Source: an uncultured Bacilli bacterium (lineage in GTDB: Bacteria; Bacillota_I; Bacilli_A; RF39; UBA660). Taken from it: 50,978 nt of DNA. The stretch spans positions 1 through 50,978 of the forward strand of contig CAKOXP010000011.1 of assembly GCA_934130175.1 (NCBI GenBank), in the 5' to 3' direction. A model generated the notes under the pieces. That model worked only from the letters and a program-made list of their open reading frames with translations, was not told the origin of the DNA and did not search any database. The translations under genes were made by a program, and so were the position numbers. The number at the start of each line of letters is the position of its first letter. Positions within the stretch are counted from its first letter, which is position 1. Of this stretch, positions 34,018 to 42,154 are shown in pieces.

Positions 34018-34829
34018 TAATTTCCATACTTATATTTAGGTGTGTCAGAAAGTTCTGCTACTGTTGAAGCAATATATATTTTTACTCTGCCAAAATCACT
34101 AGTTTCTATTTCTACTGTTGTATTAGAATCATGAAATCCATGAATTAAATAACTTAAGCCCCCAAATTTTTTAGGATTTAAATAGGCCTTAGCGTTTTTC
34201 TTTACTGGAGATACTGCTACATCATATACCGCCCACCTAGAAATACTAGGTGGTAAATTAACATATTTCTTTCCTTCTGAAGGACTTGGAATAGATGATG
34301 TATACTTTGGTTTTAAATATTCACTACGATTTAATATGTTGGTATTATCAAAGAAACATACCTCGTCTAAATCAGCTTCATTATTGAACATGTATATACC
34401 ATATTTATTTTTATACCATGCTGTATCAGAGGTTTGTGCTATTTGCAAATGACAATGAACACCAGTGGCGTTACCCTTATCACCCATATTACCTAGTTGA
34501 TCACCTTGAGAAACGGTTTGTCCAGCTCTAGCATCCATGCTATTATCATGAGCAGCCATTAAGGTTACAATTCCTACATACCCATTTGCACATCTAACTT
34601 TATTTATTGATTGCCACATTACTTGACCACTATCACTATAGGTTCTAATACATCTTAAACTACATGGTGCATAATAAGCATATTTTTCACCAGAATTATT
34701 ACCTCGTACGTCAACTGCCATTGTTCCTTTATGAGTACCCTCACCAGCTCCTTGTGTTATATACATATCTGTAAATGGACATAGGAAATTTTCTATATCA
34801 TTATTCTTAGATTTTTGTCCTTTTAACAT
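34014..34829 (-). CDS. Phage-type M23 endopeptidase endolysin
   Basis: A 271-residue protein. An M23-like domain spans about 10-170: HKGTMAVD supplies the first zinc His and Asp, and GVHCHLQIA the HxH. The C-terminal ~85 residues (from KKYVNLPPSISRWAVYDV to the end) resemble a cell-wall-binding SH3-type module. No signal peptide, consistent with holin-dependent release. It overlaps the holin stop by one base (TAATG). No other phage morphogenesis genes are nearby, so this is an isolated lysis cassette. Confidence 0.8.
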   Translation of the reverse strand: MLKGQKSKNNDIENFLCPFTDMYITQGAGEGTHKGTMAVDVRGNNSGEKYAYYAPCSLRCIRTYSDSGQVMWQSINKVRCANGYVGIVTLMAAHDNSMDARAGQTVSQGDQLGNMGDKGNATGVHCHLQIAQTSDTAWYKNKYGIYMFNNEADLDEVCFFDNTNILNRSEYLKPKYTSSIPSPSEGKKYVNLPPSISRWAVYDVAVSPVKKNAKAYLNPKKFGGLSYLIHGFHDSNTTVEIETSDFGRVKIYIASTVAELSDTPKYKYGNY

Positions 34830-35035
34830 TATTTCTTACCTCCTCTTCTATTTTTTAATATTTCAATACAAGCGCTGATACCAGAAATAATTGCTCCTAT
34901 TAGAATAGAGACAACAACACATTTATTGGAAAAATCTACATTAACAATAGTAACAGCTAAAGCTCCTAAAAATCCTTGGATAAATGTTTCGATAACAGTA
35001 CGGACAATTCCTTTAGAAAAAAATTCTTTAATCAT
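34829..35035 (-). CDS. Phage-type holin
   Basis: A 68-residue protein with two hydrophobic helices (TFIQGFLGALAVTIVNV; VVVSILIGAIISGISACIEIL) and a basic tail NRRGGKK. This is the plan of small phage holins of Gram-positive hosts. It is immediately upstream of, and coupled to, the endolysin gene. ATG at 35035 with a modest GAGAG site. Confidence 0.8.
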   Translation of the reverse strand: MIKEFFSKGIVRTVIETFIQGFLGALAVTIVNVDFSNKCVVVSILIGAIISGISACIEILKNRRGGKK

Positions 35036-35122
35036 ATTATCAGCTCTCTTTCACTATATAATATGAAGAATTACAATTTTAGTATTGGCCATAATCATGG
35101 TAAAAATAATTTTTAAGAAAAA

Positions 35123-35142
35123 AAGAAGTCATATGACCTCTT
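35123..35142 (-). terminator. Intrinsic terminator after surface protein paralog C
   Basis: aagaagtcat / atgacctctt, 10-bp near-perfect stem (G-U in RNA) with T7 on the minus strand; separates the surface gene from the holin gene. Confidence 0.75.
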
Positions 35143-36565
35143 AGTATTCTATATCTGTTTTAGCAACTTCAATTGCCGGACGAATTCCAAGTGTGCTGTA
35201 ATTGTTGACACGTACATAGATGGAAAGGATGGCACGGTAGTCAGCACCTACACCCCAAGCAAAGTCAATGTCAGATGCGCGAGGCGATTCCAACCATTCT
35301 CCATACGTTTTTAAGTTACTTGATGAATATTTTGTATTTTCCATTAAATATTTACATTTTGTACTTAGTCCACCAGATGACGTTATGTCAGAATTACCAT
35401 CATAACATCCATTATTTACCTCTTGATATGTTAATAATCTTGCTGCATAACCTAAATAACTAAATTTCATTGGAAGATTTTCAGCAGTAGTTATGTTTTC
35501 TCCATTTTCATTTGTTATTGTTCTTGTTGTATTTGCTAAACTTACATTTTTCCATTGACTTGTTGTTGGTAATTGTTTTATTGCCGTTACTGGTCCATTA
35601 TTATTCTTGCCACTAGAGTCATATGCATATGCAGTTGAATTAGATGCTACTCCTCCACTTACATTATTATAATAGATTAATACTGCTGTATTTGAGTCTT
35701 GCGTTACTCCATTTGTCATATCTGACACATAATAAAATCTTTCAGTTGCAGAATCATATACTCCATCACCATTAACATCACAGTCAAAAGCATCTCCACT
35801 TGTTAGAACTCCTTTTGATCCAATGTTTCCATAGGTTATTGTTGTTGTTCCCATAGTTCCACTTGTTGTGTATCCATCTCCACTACAATATGATGAAGTA
35901 TCTGTTTGAGTACATTCCTCTGTATGAAGTGTTGTTGCTCTTTTACATACTGCTGTTTTTGTTGGTGTTACTGTTTGAGTAGCTTCTAAACTAAGTTGGG
36001 CATTAAATATTTTTCCCATTACTTCTTCTTCTGTATTATTATCTCCTGCTTTTGAATCTATCCAAATTCTTAAACTATACTTAATAGTTTTGCCTTTTTC
36101 TATTGTTCCAGAGTCTATTACTCTATCCGTTAATATTTTTGATTTTGCTGCAGTTGCTTCTTCTCCACCTTTTAATAAGATATATCTTACTTTAGAATCA
36201 GCTAATCTATCTGCATCAGTTATTGTTACTTCTTCATTATTATCATTTGTATAAGTATTTAAATCTTTTAATGATAAAGTATAACTACTTGTACTACTTT
36301 TATTTGTTAATGTAAATGTATATTCTTTTGTAGTCATTCCTTGTTGATAACTTCTTGGTACTTCTTTTGTTAATTTTATTCCCTCACTTGTTGTATCATC
36401 TAAAGTTAATTCTAAGTTCCCTGCCGTTATTTTATTTACTACATCTGAATTCTTTGTTAGTCTTAACCATGCATATGATAATCCTATAAGAATAGCAAGT
36501 ATAGCTGCGATTATCACAACTATTAGACTTTTCATATCAATAGTAATTTTTTTATTTGTATTCAT
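35141..36565 (-). CDS. Surface protein paralog C with TasA-like N-terminus and a different GC-richer C-terminal block
   Basis: A 474-residue paralog of the two duplicated proteins over the first ~200 residues (leader LIVVIIAAILAILIGLSYAWL, then KITAGNLELTLDD). The rest diverges: a Cys-containing spacer, YYVSDMTNGV, AARLLTYQEVN and a C-terminal WLESPRAS...VRVN...LGIRPAIEV. That ending has the same design as WWLRS...FFRV...APAFRI, a C-type-lectin-like fold. Codons there (CGC, CGT, CCG, GTC, ATC) are atypical for this genome, as in the other two. Start ATG at 36565. Likely a third diversified surface protein with a different template. Confidence 0.7.
   Translation of the reverse strand: MNTNKKITIDMKSLIVVIIAAILAILIGLSYAWLRLTKNSDVVNKITAGNLELTLDDTTSEGIKLTKEVPRSYQQGMTTKEYTFTLTNKSSTSSYTLSLKDLNTYTNDNNEEVTITDADRLADSKVRYILLKGGEEATAAKSKILTDRVIDSGTIEKGKTIKYSLRIWIDSKAGDNNTEEEVMGKIFNAQLSLEATQTVTPTKTAVCKRATTLHTEECTQTDTSSYCSGDGYTTSGTMGTTTITYGNIGSKGVLTSGDAFDCDVNGDGVYDSATERFYYVSDMTNGVTQDSNTAVLIYYNNVSGGVASNSTAYAYDSSGKNNNGPVTAIKQLPTTSQWKNVSLANTTRTITNENGENITTAENLPMKFSYLGYAARLLTYQEVNNGCYDGNSDITSSGGLSTKCKYLMENTKYSSSNLKTYGEWLESPRASDIDFAWGVGADYRAILSIYVRVNNYSTLGIRPAIEVAKTDIEY
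35175..35298 (-). other. Possible third variable repeat (VR3)
   Basis: The segment encoding WLESPR through LGIRPA is GC-richer than its surroundings, uses Arg CGN instead of AGA and Pro CCG, and sits at the extreme 3' end like VR1/VR2. There is no second copy in the window, so adenine-specific change cannot be tested here. Confidence 0.4.
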
Positions 36566-36590
36566 ATTCTACACCATCTTTCTATTGTTA

Positions 36591-36619
36591 AGTATATTAT
36601 TTTTCTATTAATTAGTCAA
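36591..36619 (-). promoter_or_regulatory. Promoter of surface protein paralog C
   Basis: TTGACT (36614-36619), 17-bp spacer, TATACT (36591-36596). The -35 with following AAT is shared with both other paralogs. Confidence 0.6.
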
Positions 36620-36698
36620 ACTATTTTCATAACCCTAGGTAGACATTATGCTAAGTTTTTAAGAATTGTAATATAATAAAAGGAAAGGAGAACTTATT

Positions 36699-36845
36699 AT
36701 GATGTACGGATATGGATACCCAACATACTGTTCTAATAACAATACTGGATATGGTAGTGGTTGGATTTGGGCTATAATTATAGTTATAATTATCATATTC
36801 TTCTTGTTTTCAGGAACTGGTTTCGGGTATAATCCAAATAATTAG
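36699..36845 (+). CDS. YjcZ-like small Gly/Tyr membrane peptide
   Basis: A 48-residue peptide (MMYGYGYPTYCSNNN..., then SGWIWAIIIVIIIIFFLF, then GTGFGYNPNN). The Gly/Tyr-rich head and single C-terminal hydrophobic helix are the plan of the YjcZ-type small sporulation proteins of Bacilli. AAAGGAGAA lies 6 bp before the ATG, and an intrinsic terminator follows directly, so it is a genuine monocistronic gene. Confidence 0.72.
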   Translation: MMYGYGYPTYCSNNNTGYGSGWIWAIIIVIIIIFFLFSGTGFGYNPNN

Positions 36846-36863
36846 TAAATATTTTACTATAAG

Positions 36864-36890
36864 ATACACTTTTTTAAGTGTATTTTTTTA
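36864..36890 (+). terminator. Intrinsic terminator after the small peptide gene
   Basis: atacactt / aagtgtat, 8-bp stem, TTTT loop, T6. Confidence 0.85.
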
Positions 36891-36898
36891 AAACTAAA

Positions 36899-36926
36899 AA
36901 CTTACGAACACTTAGGTCCGTAAGTT
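36899..36926 (-). terminator. Intrinsic terminator of the tRNA-Cys/Gly transcript
   Basis: aacttacg / cgtaagtt stem with a T-rich tail on the minus strand, just downstream of tRNA-Gly. Confidence 0.7.
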
Positions 36927-36935
36927 GATTTCAAA

Positions 36936-37010
36936 TGGAGCGGATGAGGGAAATCGAATCCCCGTCACAGCCTTGGCAAGGCCGTATTCTAACCACTAAA
37001 CTACATCCGC
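36936..37010 (-). tRNA. tRNA-Gly (GCC)
   Basis: 75 nt with encoded CCA: acceptor GCGGATG/CATCCGC, D-arm TAGTTTAGTGGTTAGAATA, anticodon loop TTGCCAA (anticodon GCC), T-arm GGATTCGATTTCC. Confidence 0.94.
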
Positions 37011-37014
37011 AAAA

Positions 37015-37088
37015 TGGAGGGGCCTAACGGATTTGAACCGATGATCAGGGTGTTGCAGACCCACGCCTTACCACTTGGCTAAAGCCCC
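37015..37088 (-). tRNA. tRNA-Cys (GCA)
   Basis: 74 nt with encoded CCA: acceptor GGGGCTT/AGGCCCC, D-arm TAGCCAAGTGGTAAGGC, anticodon loop CTGCAAC (anticodon GCA), T-arm CGGTTCAAATCCG. Four bases upstream of tRNA-Gly in the same transcript. Confidence 0.94.
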
Positions 37089-37158
37089 ATTACAAGTGAT
37101 ATTATAACAAAATATCACCTCTTTAGCAAGCCCTTAATTTAATATATGTTTATAATTT

Positions 37159-38406
37159 TTATTTATAATAAATATCATAAATATTTTGATAATTATAAGT
37201 TAATTCCCTATTCTGTGCAACTTTTCTTAAACCAATATTGTTATTATACATATATACTGTATCACCTACAATACCAAAAATATTATTATTTTTAACTTTC
37301 ATTTCCTTAAAATCATCGAATCTAAATAATAAAATCTTATAATCTGGAAAATCTTTTAATACTTGGTACACATTATTATTAATATCTTTATAATAATAAC
37401 TATCATGAGAATAAATTAAGTTTAGGCCACTGTATTTACTAGAAATTTTTTCATCTACTTTATCATCTATAAAATATTTTTTTTCATTGATTAGTTCAGA
37501 AATATCAACTTCTTGTAGTGATTCTCCATCAAAGTATTTAGCTTTATTTCCACTACCTACCTCTTCTATTTTTTCACTTGCAGGATTAATTGCATATTCT
37601 ACTCTTCTATCCATATCAGTTATATAAATTTTTCCTTTATATATTCCATTTATATAGGAATTTTTAGATAATGAAAAATCAAAATCTATATGAGCTTTAC
37701 CACCATCTTTGATATTAGCAACATAAAAGGCTTTAATTTCATTATCATCTGTGTCTAATGAAACGTAATATTTATCACATAAAATACTATATGTATTAAA
37801 ATATGAATCTTTATTTAAATAATCTTTGTATTCTATTTGATTTTGATTTAGGACATATACACCTTTATATCCCCACATAGTTACATATAAATCATCTTCA
37901 AGATTATCGAATGTAGAAATGTTAGATGATGTTGAAGAAATATTATTGTTCGAATCTATTTCATTATTAAATGTATATCCATCTTGTTTTAAGCTATCAA
38001 TAAATTTATTTATACTAGTATTTCCTATTTGATGAAGATAAGATATACTTACTTGATCATTATCTAGTCTACATGATAAATTTTCGATTTTCTTATCTTT
38101 TAGGATTGGTGCGATACAAACTAAATTACCATCAGAATATTCTTTGACATCTTTAATTATTCTTGATGAACGATTTAAATCTACATTATAAATAGCCGCA
38201 AAAATATTTTTATCTTTATCCTCTATTAATAATGAATACATGTTAAAATTCTTTTCTTTTCTATAATTTTCTTTTACCATATAACTATTATCACTTGTTT
38301 TAACAGAATAGGAAGCATCATGTCTACTTATAACAAACGAAACAAAAAATTGATATACAAGAGCAAGAGCCCCTAATAATAATATTACAGTCACCATTTT
38401 TTTCAT
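37159..38406 (-). CDS. Membrane-anchored extracytoplasmic protein, unknown
   Basis: A 415-residue protein with an N-terminal hydrophobic anchor (MVTVILLLGALALVYQFFVSFVI) and a large, Asn/Asp/Tyr-rich exterior part. Recurring short beta patterns (DDLYVTMWGYKGVYVLN; IKDGGKAHIDFDF; YINGIYKGKIYITDMDRR) suggest a beta-propeller-like domain. No family recognised. Start ATG at 38406 behind AAGGTGAAG. Confidence 0.6.
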   Translation of the reverse strand: MKKMVTVILLLGALALVYQFFVSFVISRHDASYSVKTSDNSYMVKENYRKEKNFNMYSLLIEDKDKNIFAAIYNVDLNRSSRIIKDVKEYSDGNLVCIAPILKDKKIENLSCRLDNDQVSISYLHQIGNTSINKFIDSLKQDGYTFNNEIDSNNNISSTSSNISTFDNLEDDLYVTMWGYKGVYVLNQNQIEYKDYLNKDSYFNTYSILCDKYYVSLDTDDNEIKAFYVANIKDGGKAHIDFDFSLSKNSYINGIYKGKIYITDMDRRVEYAINPASEKIEEVGSGNKAKYFDGESLQEVDISELINEKKYFIDDKVDEKISSKYSGLNLIYSHDSYYYKDINNNVYQVLKDFPDYKILLFRFDDFKEMKVKNNNIFGIVGDTVYMYNNNIGLRKVAQNRELTYNYQNIYDIYYK

Positions 38407-38439
38407 ATTCTTCACCTTAACTAATTGTATCAAAAAAAA

Positions 38440-38456
38440 AGACTTTTTTAAAGTCT
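38440..38456 (-). terminator. Intrinsic terminator after the PH-domain gene
   Basis: agactt / aagtct, 6-bp stem followed by T9 on the minus strand. Confidence 0.65.
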
Positions 38457-38459
38457 AAT

Positions 38460-38909
38460 TTACTCACTAAAGTTATTATTTTTTAATCCATATTTTTTCT
38501 TTTGTTCCATCATGAATGATGATATCTTTGTTTCTATTTCACTTAATGCATCTTTGGAAATATTAGATAGAGTTACATATTCTTTAACATAATCAATATA
38601 AACTTTTCCCCAAATAATTCCACTTAAAATTTTCAAATCATTAAACATATCTGGAGTAATAGAGTCTAAAAAATATCCCATTACAACTCTTTTTCTTCCA
38701 ATTAAAATTCGTTCGTTTGTAAGAGCTACTACAGCAGTTGAGATTATATCTAGGGGATTATCATTTTTTTGAGCAACGAAAGCATAAAAAACTTTTTCTC
38801 CTGGATTTAAGTGTTTTTCAATAACCTCAGAATTTTGCTTTAATCTCCATCCAACAGTCATTGGATACTTATTTTTAAAAGCTCTTACTTGTTCATAAAC
38901 ACTTCCCAT
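38460..38909 (-). CDS. Bacterial PH-domain (YokE-like) protein
   Basis: A 149-residue soluble protein. EKHLNPGEKVFYAFVAQKN followed by VVALTNERILIGRKRV and VYIDYVKEYVTLSNIS match the bacterial PH-like fold of the YokE type (strand pattern and the ALTNERIL motif). The role of these domains is poorly known. 4 bp upstream gap to the thioredoxin-like gene suggests an operon. Confidence 0.65.
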   Translation of the reverse strand: MGSVYEQVRAFKNKYPMTVGWRLKQNSEVIEKHLNPGEKVFYAFVAQKNDNPLDIISTAVVALTNERILIGRKRVVMGYFLDSITPDMFNDLKILSGIIWGKVYIDYVKEYVTLSNISKDALSEIETKISSFMMEQKKKYGLKNNNFSE

Positions 38910-38912
38910 AAA

Positions 38913-39494
38913 TTATTCCTCCATAAATTTATTTTCTTTGAAGAAAGATATATATTCACTCTTAGTTGCTAAACCCTCAATTTTATTTAAAATCTTTCCA
39001 TCACCTACTACTAATAATAAAGGTGTACCATATCCTTCAGAAAAATAATCATCTGATGATACTAATTTAGCTGTTTCATCATTATCTAAGTTATCAATGT
39101 TTAAGTAATTAATTTTTACGTTATATTTATAAATAATATTTTCAAGAATTGGAGTTGCTATCTTACAATAACTACATGTTGGTCTTGAAAGTAAAACGAT
39201 GGAATTTTGATTACCATTATATAAGTCAAGGTACTCATCTATTGATATTTCATTTGGTGATATCCTTTCATCATCACTTATTTCTCCTGCTTCTTTAGTA
39301 GCTACTTCTAAAGTATCATCGCCACTATTAGAACTACTACTTTCAGAAGTTGAATTTTTACTATACTCTTCTGAAGCAGAATTTGATATTGCAAACGAAA
39401 GTAATATGAAAAGTAGAGTTGCAATTACAATTCCAATAATTTTAAATAATTTATCTTTTTGAATTACTATTTCATTATCTTTTTTCTTTGCCAT
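38913..39494 (-). CDS. Membrane-anchored thioredoxin-fold protein
   Basis: A 193-residue protein with one N-terminal helix (LFKIIGIVIATLLFILLSFAI), a Ser-rich linker (about 40-60) and a thioredoxin-like domain with the redox motif CSYC (in RPTCSYCKIATPIL) and the cis-Pro region GYGTPLLLVV. Probably an extracytoplasmic thiol oxidoreductase. Start ATG at 39494 with AAAGGAGAAG. Confidence 0.8.
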   Translation of the reverse strand: MAKKKDNEIVIQKDKLFKIIGIVIATLLFILLSFAISNSASEEYSKNSTSESSSSNSGDDTLEVATKEAGEISDDERISPNEISIDEYLDLYNGNQNSIVLLSRPTCSYCKIATPILENIIYKYNVKINYLNIDNLDNDETAKLVSSDDYFSEGYGTPLLLVVGDGKILNKIEGLATKSEYISFFKENKFMEE

Positions 39495-39515
39495 AAACAC
39501 TTCTCCTTTGAGATA

Positions 39516-40076
39516 TTATAACATAGATTTAATTTCTTTCCTAATATATTTATAGATTTTATCTAAAATATTATCTATTACTTCATCTTCTAAATCAGAT
39601 GTTTTTTTATCACTCCAAATATTTAACTTTTTACTTTTAGCTTTTAATTGAGCTATCTTTAACCTATCTGTATACTTGTAATCTCCATATAAGTATTTAA
39701 CCTCAGCATAGCCTTTTTCTACTAATTCTTCTTGTAAGAGTTTTCCATCTACAAATATCCAAGCTAACTTTCTTCCATATTTATCCTCTTTATCTGAATT
39801 AGGATCGTATTCTAAAACGATTTTTTTAGCTTGTCTTAACTTGTTACAAGTATAATTACTAGCCTTTTTCGCATAAGGTTCTTCTTTTCTAGAACCATGT
39901 TTTAATTCCGGAGTATTAATTGCTAAAAATCTAGTTGAATACATCTTGTCCTTAATAATAAACCTAGCAGTATCCCCATCAACACACTTAGAAAGCTTTA
40001 CAACATCGCTTTCTGCTTCTACATTAGAAAAAGAAAATATAAGTATTAAACATAATAATGTTAAAAATTTTTTCAT
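39516..40076 (-). CDS. Secreted thermonuclease (SNase family)
   Basis: A 186-residue protein with a signal peptide (MKKFLTLLCLILIFSFSNVEA) and the staphylococcal-nuclease fold: CVDGDTARF, TRFLAINTPELKHG (catalytic Arg region), DKYGRKLAWIFVDG and EELVEKGYAEV. Cleaves extracellular DNA/RNA. A Spo0A-type box overlaps the -35 of its promoter. It heads a cluster with the thioredoxin-like and PH-domain genes on the same strand. Confidence 0.88.
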   Translation of the reverse strand: MKKFLTLLCLILIFSFSNVEAESDVVKLSKCVDGDTARFIIKDKMYSTRFLAINTPELKHGSRKEEPYAKKASNYTCNKLRQAKKIVLEYDPNSDKEDKYGRKLAWIFVDGKLLQEELVEKGYAEVKYLYGDYKYTDRLKIAQLKAKSKKLNIWSDKKTSDLEDEVIDNILDKIYKYIRKEIKSML

Positions 40077-40095
40077 AATATCTACCTCTTCTTAT

Positions 40096-40124
40096 ATTAT
40101 AACAACTAAATAAAATTTGTCGAA
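40096..40124 (-). promoter_or_regulatory. Promoter of the thermonuclease gene with overlapping Spo0A box
   Basis: Perfect 0A box TTTGTCGAA at 40116-40124 (+). On the minus strand TTCGAC (40119-40124), 17-bp spacer, TATAAT (40096-40101). The box covering a normally spaced -35 could mean repression or activation. The divergent activase operon starts at 40179 and may share control. Confidence 0.55.
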
Positions 40125-40178
40125 ATAATTATTTACTTTTTTTAACTGTTTTTACATATTATTTTAACGGAGGACTAT

Positions 40179-41093
40179 ATGAAAATAAAAATTGGATTAC
40201 CTAAAGGACTTTTGTATTATTACTATAAAGATTTATGGATTTATTTTTTTAAATATTTAGATTGCACTACTGTAGAAAGTATCAACAGTAATAAAAAGAT
40301 TTTAGAAGAAGGAGAAAAATTAGTTCTAGATGAATCATGTCTTTCCCTAAAACTTTTCTTAGGACATGTCTCTTATCTAAAAGATAAATGTGATTATATT
40401 TTAGTACCTAGAATATTTTCAGTTAAGAAAAATGAAGGAGTTTGTACTAACTTTAGTTGTTTATATGATCTTACTAATAATGTTTTAGATGATGTTAATA
40501 TTTTAAATTATAATATTGATTTAACAACAAGAGATAGTGAACTATTGGGGTTCTTAAAAATAGGAAGAGATTTAGGATTTTCATATATTAAATCATATAA
40601 AGCCTATAAGTTTGCGAAGAAGAAAAGTTTAGAACTTAGAGAAGAAAAAGAAAAACTTCAAGAAGAAAAATTAAAGAATAATAACTTGAAAATACTACTA
40701 GCTGGACATCCATATAACTTATATGATGAATTAATTGGTAAGCAAATTACTAAATATTTAGAAAAGGAAAATATTACTGTTTTATATAGTGATAGAGTTA
40801 ATTCAAGCTTGATTGATTCATTGTGTAATAAATTATCTACTGATATTTATTGGACTTATAGTAAGGAAGTAGTCGCAAGTATTGAATATTATAAAGATAA
40901 AGTTGATGGAATTATTATGTTATCATCATTTCCTTGTGGACCTGACTCTCTATCCAATGATTTAATTTCAAGAAGAGTTAAAAATTTACCAATTCTTTCT
41001 TTATTATTTGAAGATTTAAATAGTGATGTTGGTCTTTTAACTAGATTAGAAAGTTTCTGTGATATTTTAAAACAAAAGGAGGAGAAAATTTGA
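40179..41093 (+). CDS. DUF2229/acyl-CoA dehydratase activase-related protein (subunit 1)
   Basis: A 304-residue protein starting MKIKIGLPKGLLYYYYKDLW, the opening of DUF2229-type proteins. Later features are FLGHVSYL, CDYILVPR, GVCTNFSC and a second Rossmann-like half (LKILLAGHPYNLYDE) with SSFPCGPDS. Cys in NFSC and SFPCG may bind a Fe-S cluster, as in 2-hydroxyacyl-CoA dehydratase relatives. In many anaerobes these domains are fused in one very long activase; here they are separate genes. The stop overlaps the next start (TTGA). Confidence 0.75.
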   Translation: MKIKIGLPKGLLYYYYKDLWIYFFKYLDCTTVESINSNKKILEEGEKLVLDESCLSLKLFLGHVSYLKDKCDYILVPRIFSVKKNEGVCTNFSCLYDLTNNVLDDVNILNYNIDLTTRDSELLGFLKIGRDLGFSYIKSYKAYKFAKKKSLELREEKEKLQEEKLKNNNLKILLAGHPYNLYDELIGKQITKYLEKENITVLYSDRVNSSLIDSLCNKLSTDIYWTYSKEVVASIEYYKDKVDGIIMLSSFPCGPDSLSNDLISRRVKNLPILSLLFEDLNSDVGLLTRLESFCDILKQKEEKI

Positions 41094-42154
41094 AAGATAT
41101 AATTAGTTTTCCTCATATGGGAAAGTATTCTTATCCTATTACTTATTTATTAAAGAAATTAACCAATATGCAAGTTAAACCAGCTCCACCTATTACTAAA
41201 AAAACTAAAGAATTAGGTGAAAAGTATTCTCCTAGTGATGTTTGTATTCCTTTTAAATATAACCTAGGAAATTTTATAGAGTCCCTTGATAATGGAGCAA
41301 CTATCTTGTTTCAAGCTGGTGGTGGTTGTAGATATAGATATTATGGTGAAGATCAAGAACAAATCTTAAGGGATATGGGATATAAGTTTAAATTTATAAA
41401 AATTGTTTCTAAAGATAAGATTCATGTATTAGAAGTATTTAAGATATTTAAAAATCTAAATAAAAATTTATCTTTTATAAAATTTATCCATACTTTTATA
41501 ATTACCTTTTTTTATATTGTTTATATGGATAAAATTGATGTTATTATCAGAAAGAATATTGGTTTTGCGATTGATAAAAATGAATTTCTAAATTTAAATA
41601 AGAAGATGTTAAAAGATTTTTCTTCTAAAAACTCACTATTGGGACTAACTATTTCTTATTTAAAATATAGGCATAGATTCAAGAAAATTAAAGTTAATAA
41701 AAGCAAGAATTGTTTAAAAGTTGGTATTATTGGAGAGTTATATACTTCAATGGAGCCTTTTTCAAGTTACTTTTTAGAAGAAAAGCTTGCTTTATTTAAC
41801 ATAGAACTTAAAAGATATACTGACCTTACCTATCTTCTTTTTACAAAAGCCTTATCAACAAAACATATGTTGAGAGTTACTAAAAAATATTGTAAGTATA
41901 CTCTAGGAGCTGATGGACTTGATAATGTTTATAGAACCATAAAATTATCAAAGAAATATGACGGAATTATCCATACAAAACCTTTTGGATGTACCCCAGA
42001 AATTGGAGCTATACCTATTATTGAGAAGGTAGCTAATGAAAAAAATATTCCAATTATTTTCTTTTCTTTTGATTCTAATACCTCAGAAGAAGGTATTAAT
42101 ACAAGACTTGAAGCTTTCTATGATTTAATAAAGTATCGAAAGGAGAAACTATGA
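41090..42154 (+). CDS. DUF2229/dehydratase-like protein (subunit 2)
   Basis: A 354-residue relative of the 2-hydroxyglutaryl-CoA dehydratase D-component fold. KDIISFPHMGKYSYPITYLL, the YSPSDVCIPFKYNLGNF motif with Cys, FQAGGGCRYRYYGE and IIHTKPFGCTPEIGA give three conserved Cys as candidate Fe-S ligands. TTG start at 41090 is supported by AAAGGAGGAGAAAA; it overlaps the stop of subunit 1, and its own stop overlaps the next ATG (ATGA). Confidence 0.75.
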   Translation: MKDIISFPHMGKYSYPITYLLKKLTNMQVKPAPPITKKTKELGEKYSPSDVCIPFKYNLGNFIESLDNGATILFQAGGGCRYRYYGEDQEQILRDMGYKFKFIKIVSKDKIHVLEVFKIFKNLNKNLSFIKFIHTFIITFFYIVYMDKIDVIIRKNIGFAIDKNEFLNLNKKMLKDFSSKNSLLGLTISYLKYRHRFKKIKVNKSKNCLKVGIIGELYTSMEPFSSYFLEEKLALFNIELKRYTDLTYLLFTKALSTKHMLRVTKKYCKYTLGADGLDNVYRTIKLSKKYDGIIHTKPFGCTPEIGAIPIIEKVANEKNIPIIFFSFDSNTSEEGINTRLEAFYDLIKYRKEKL

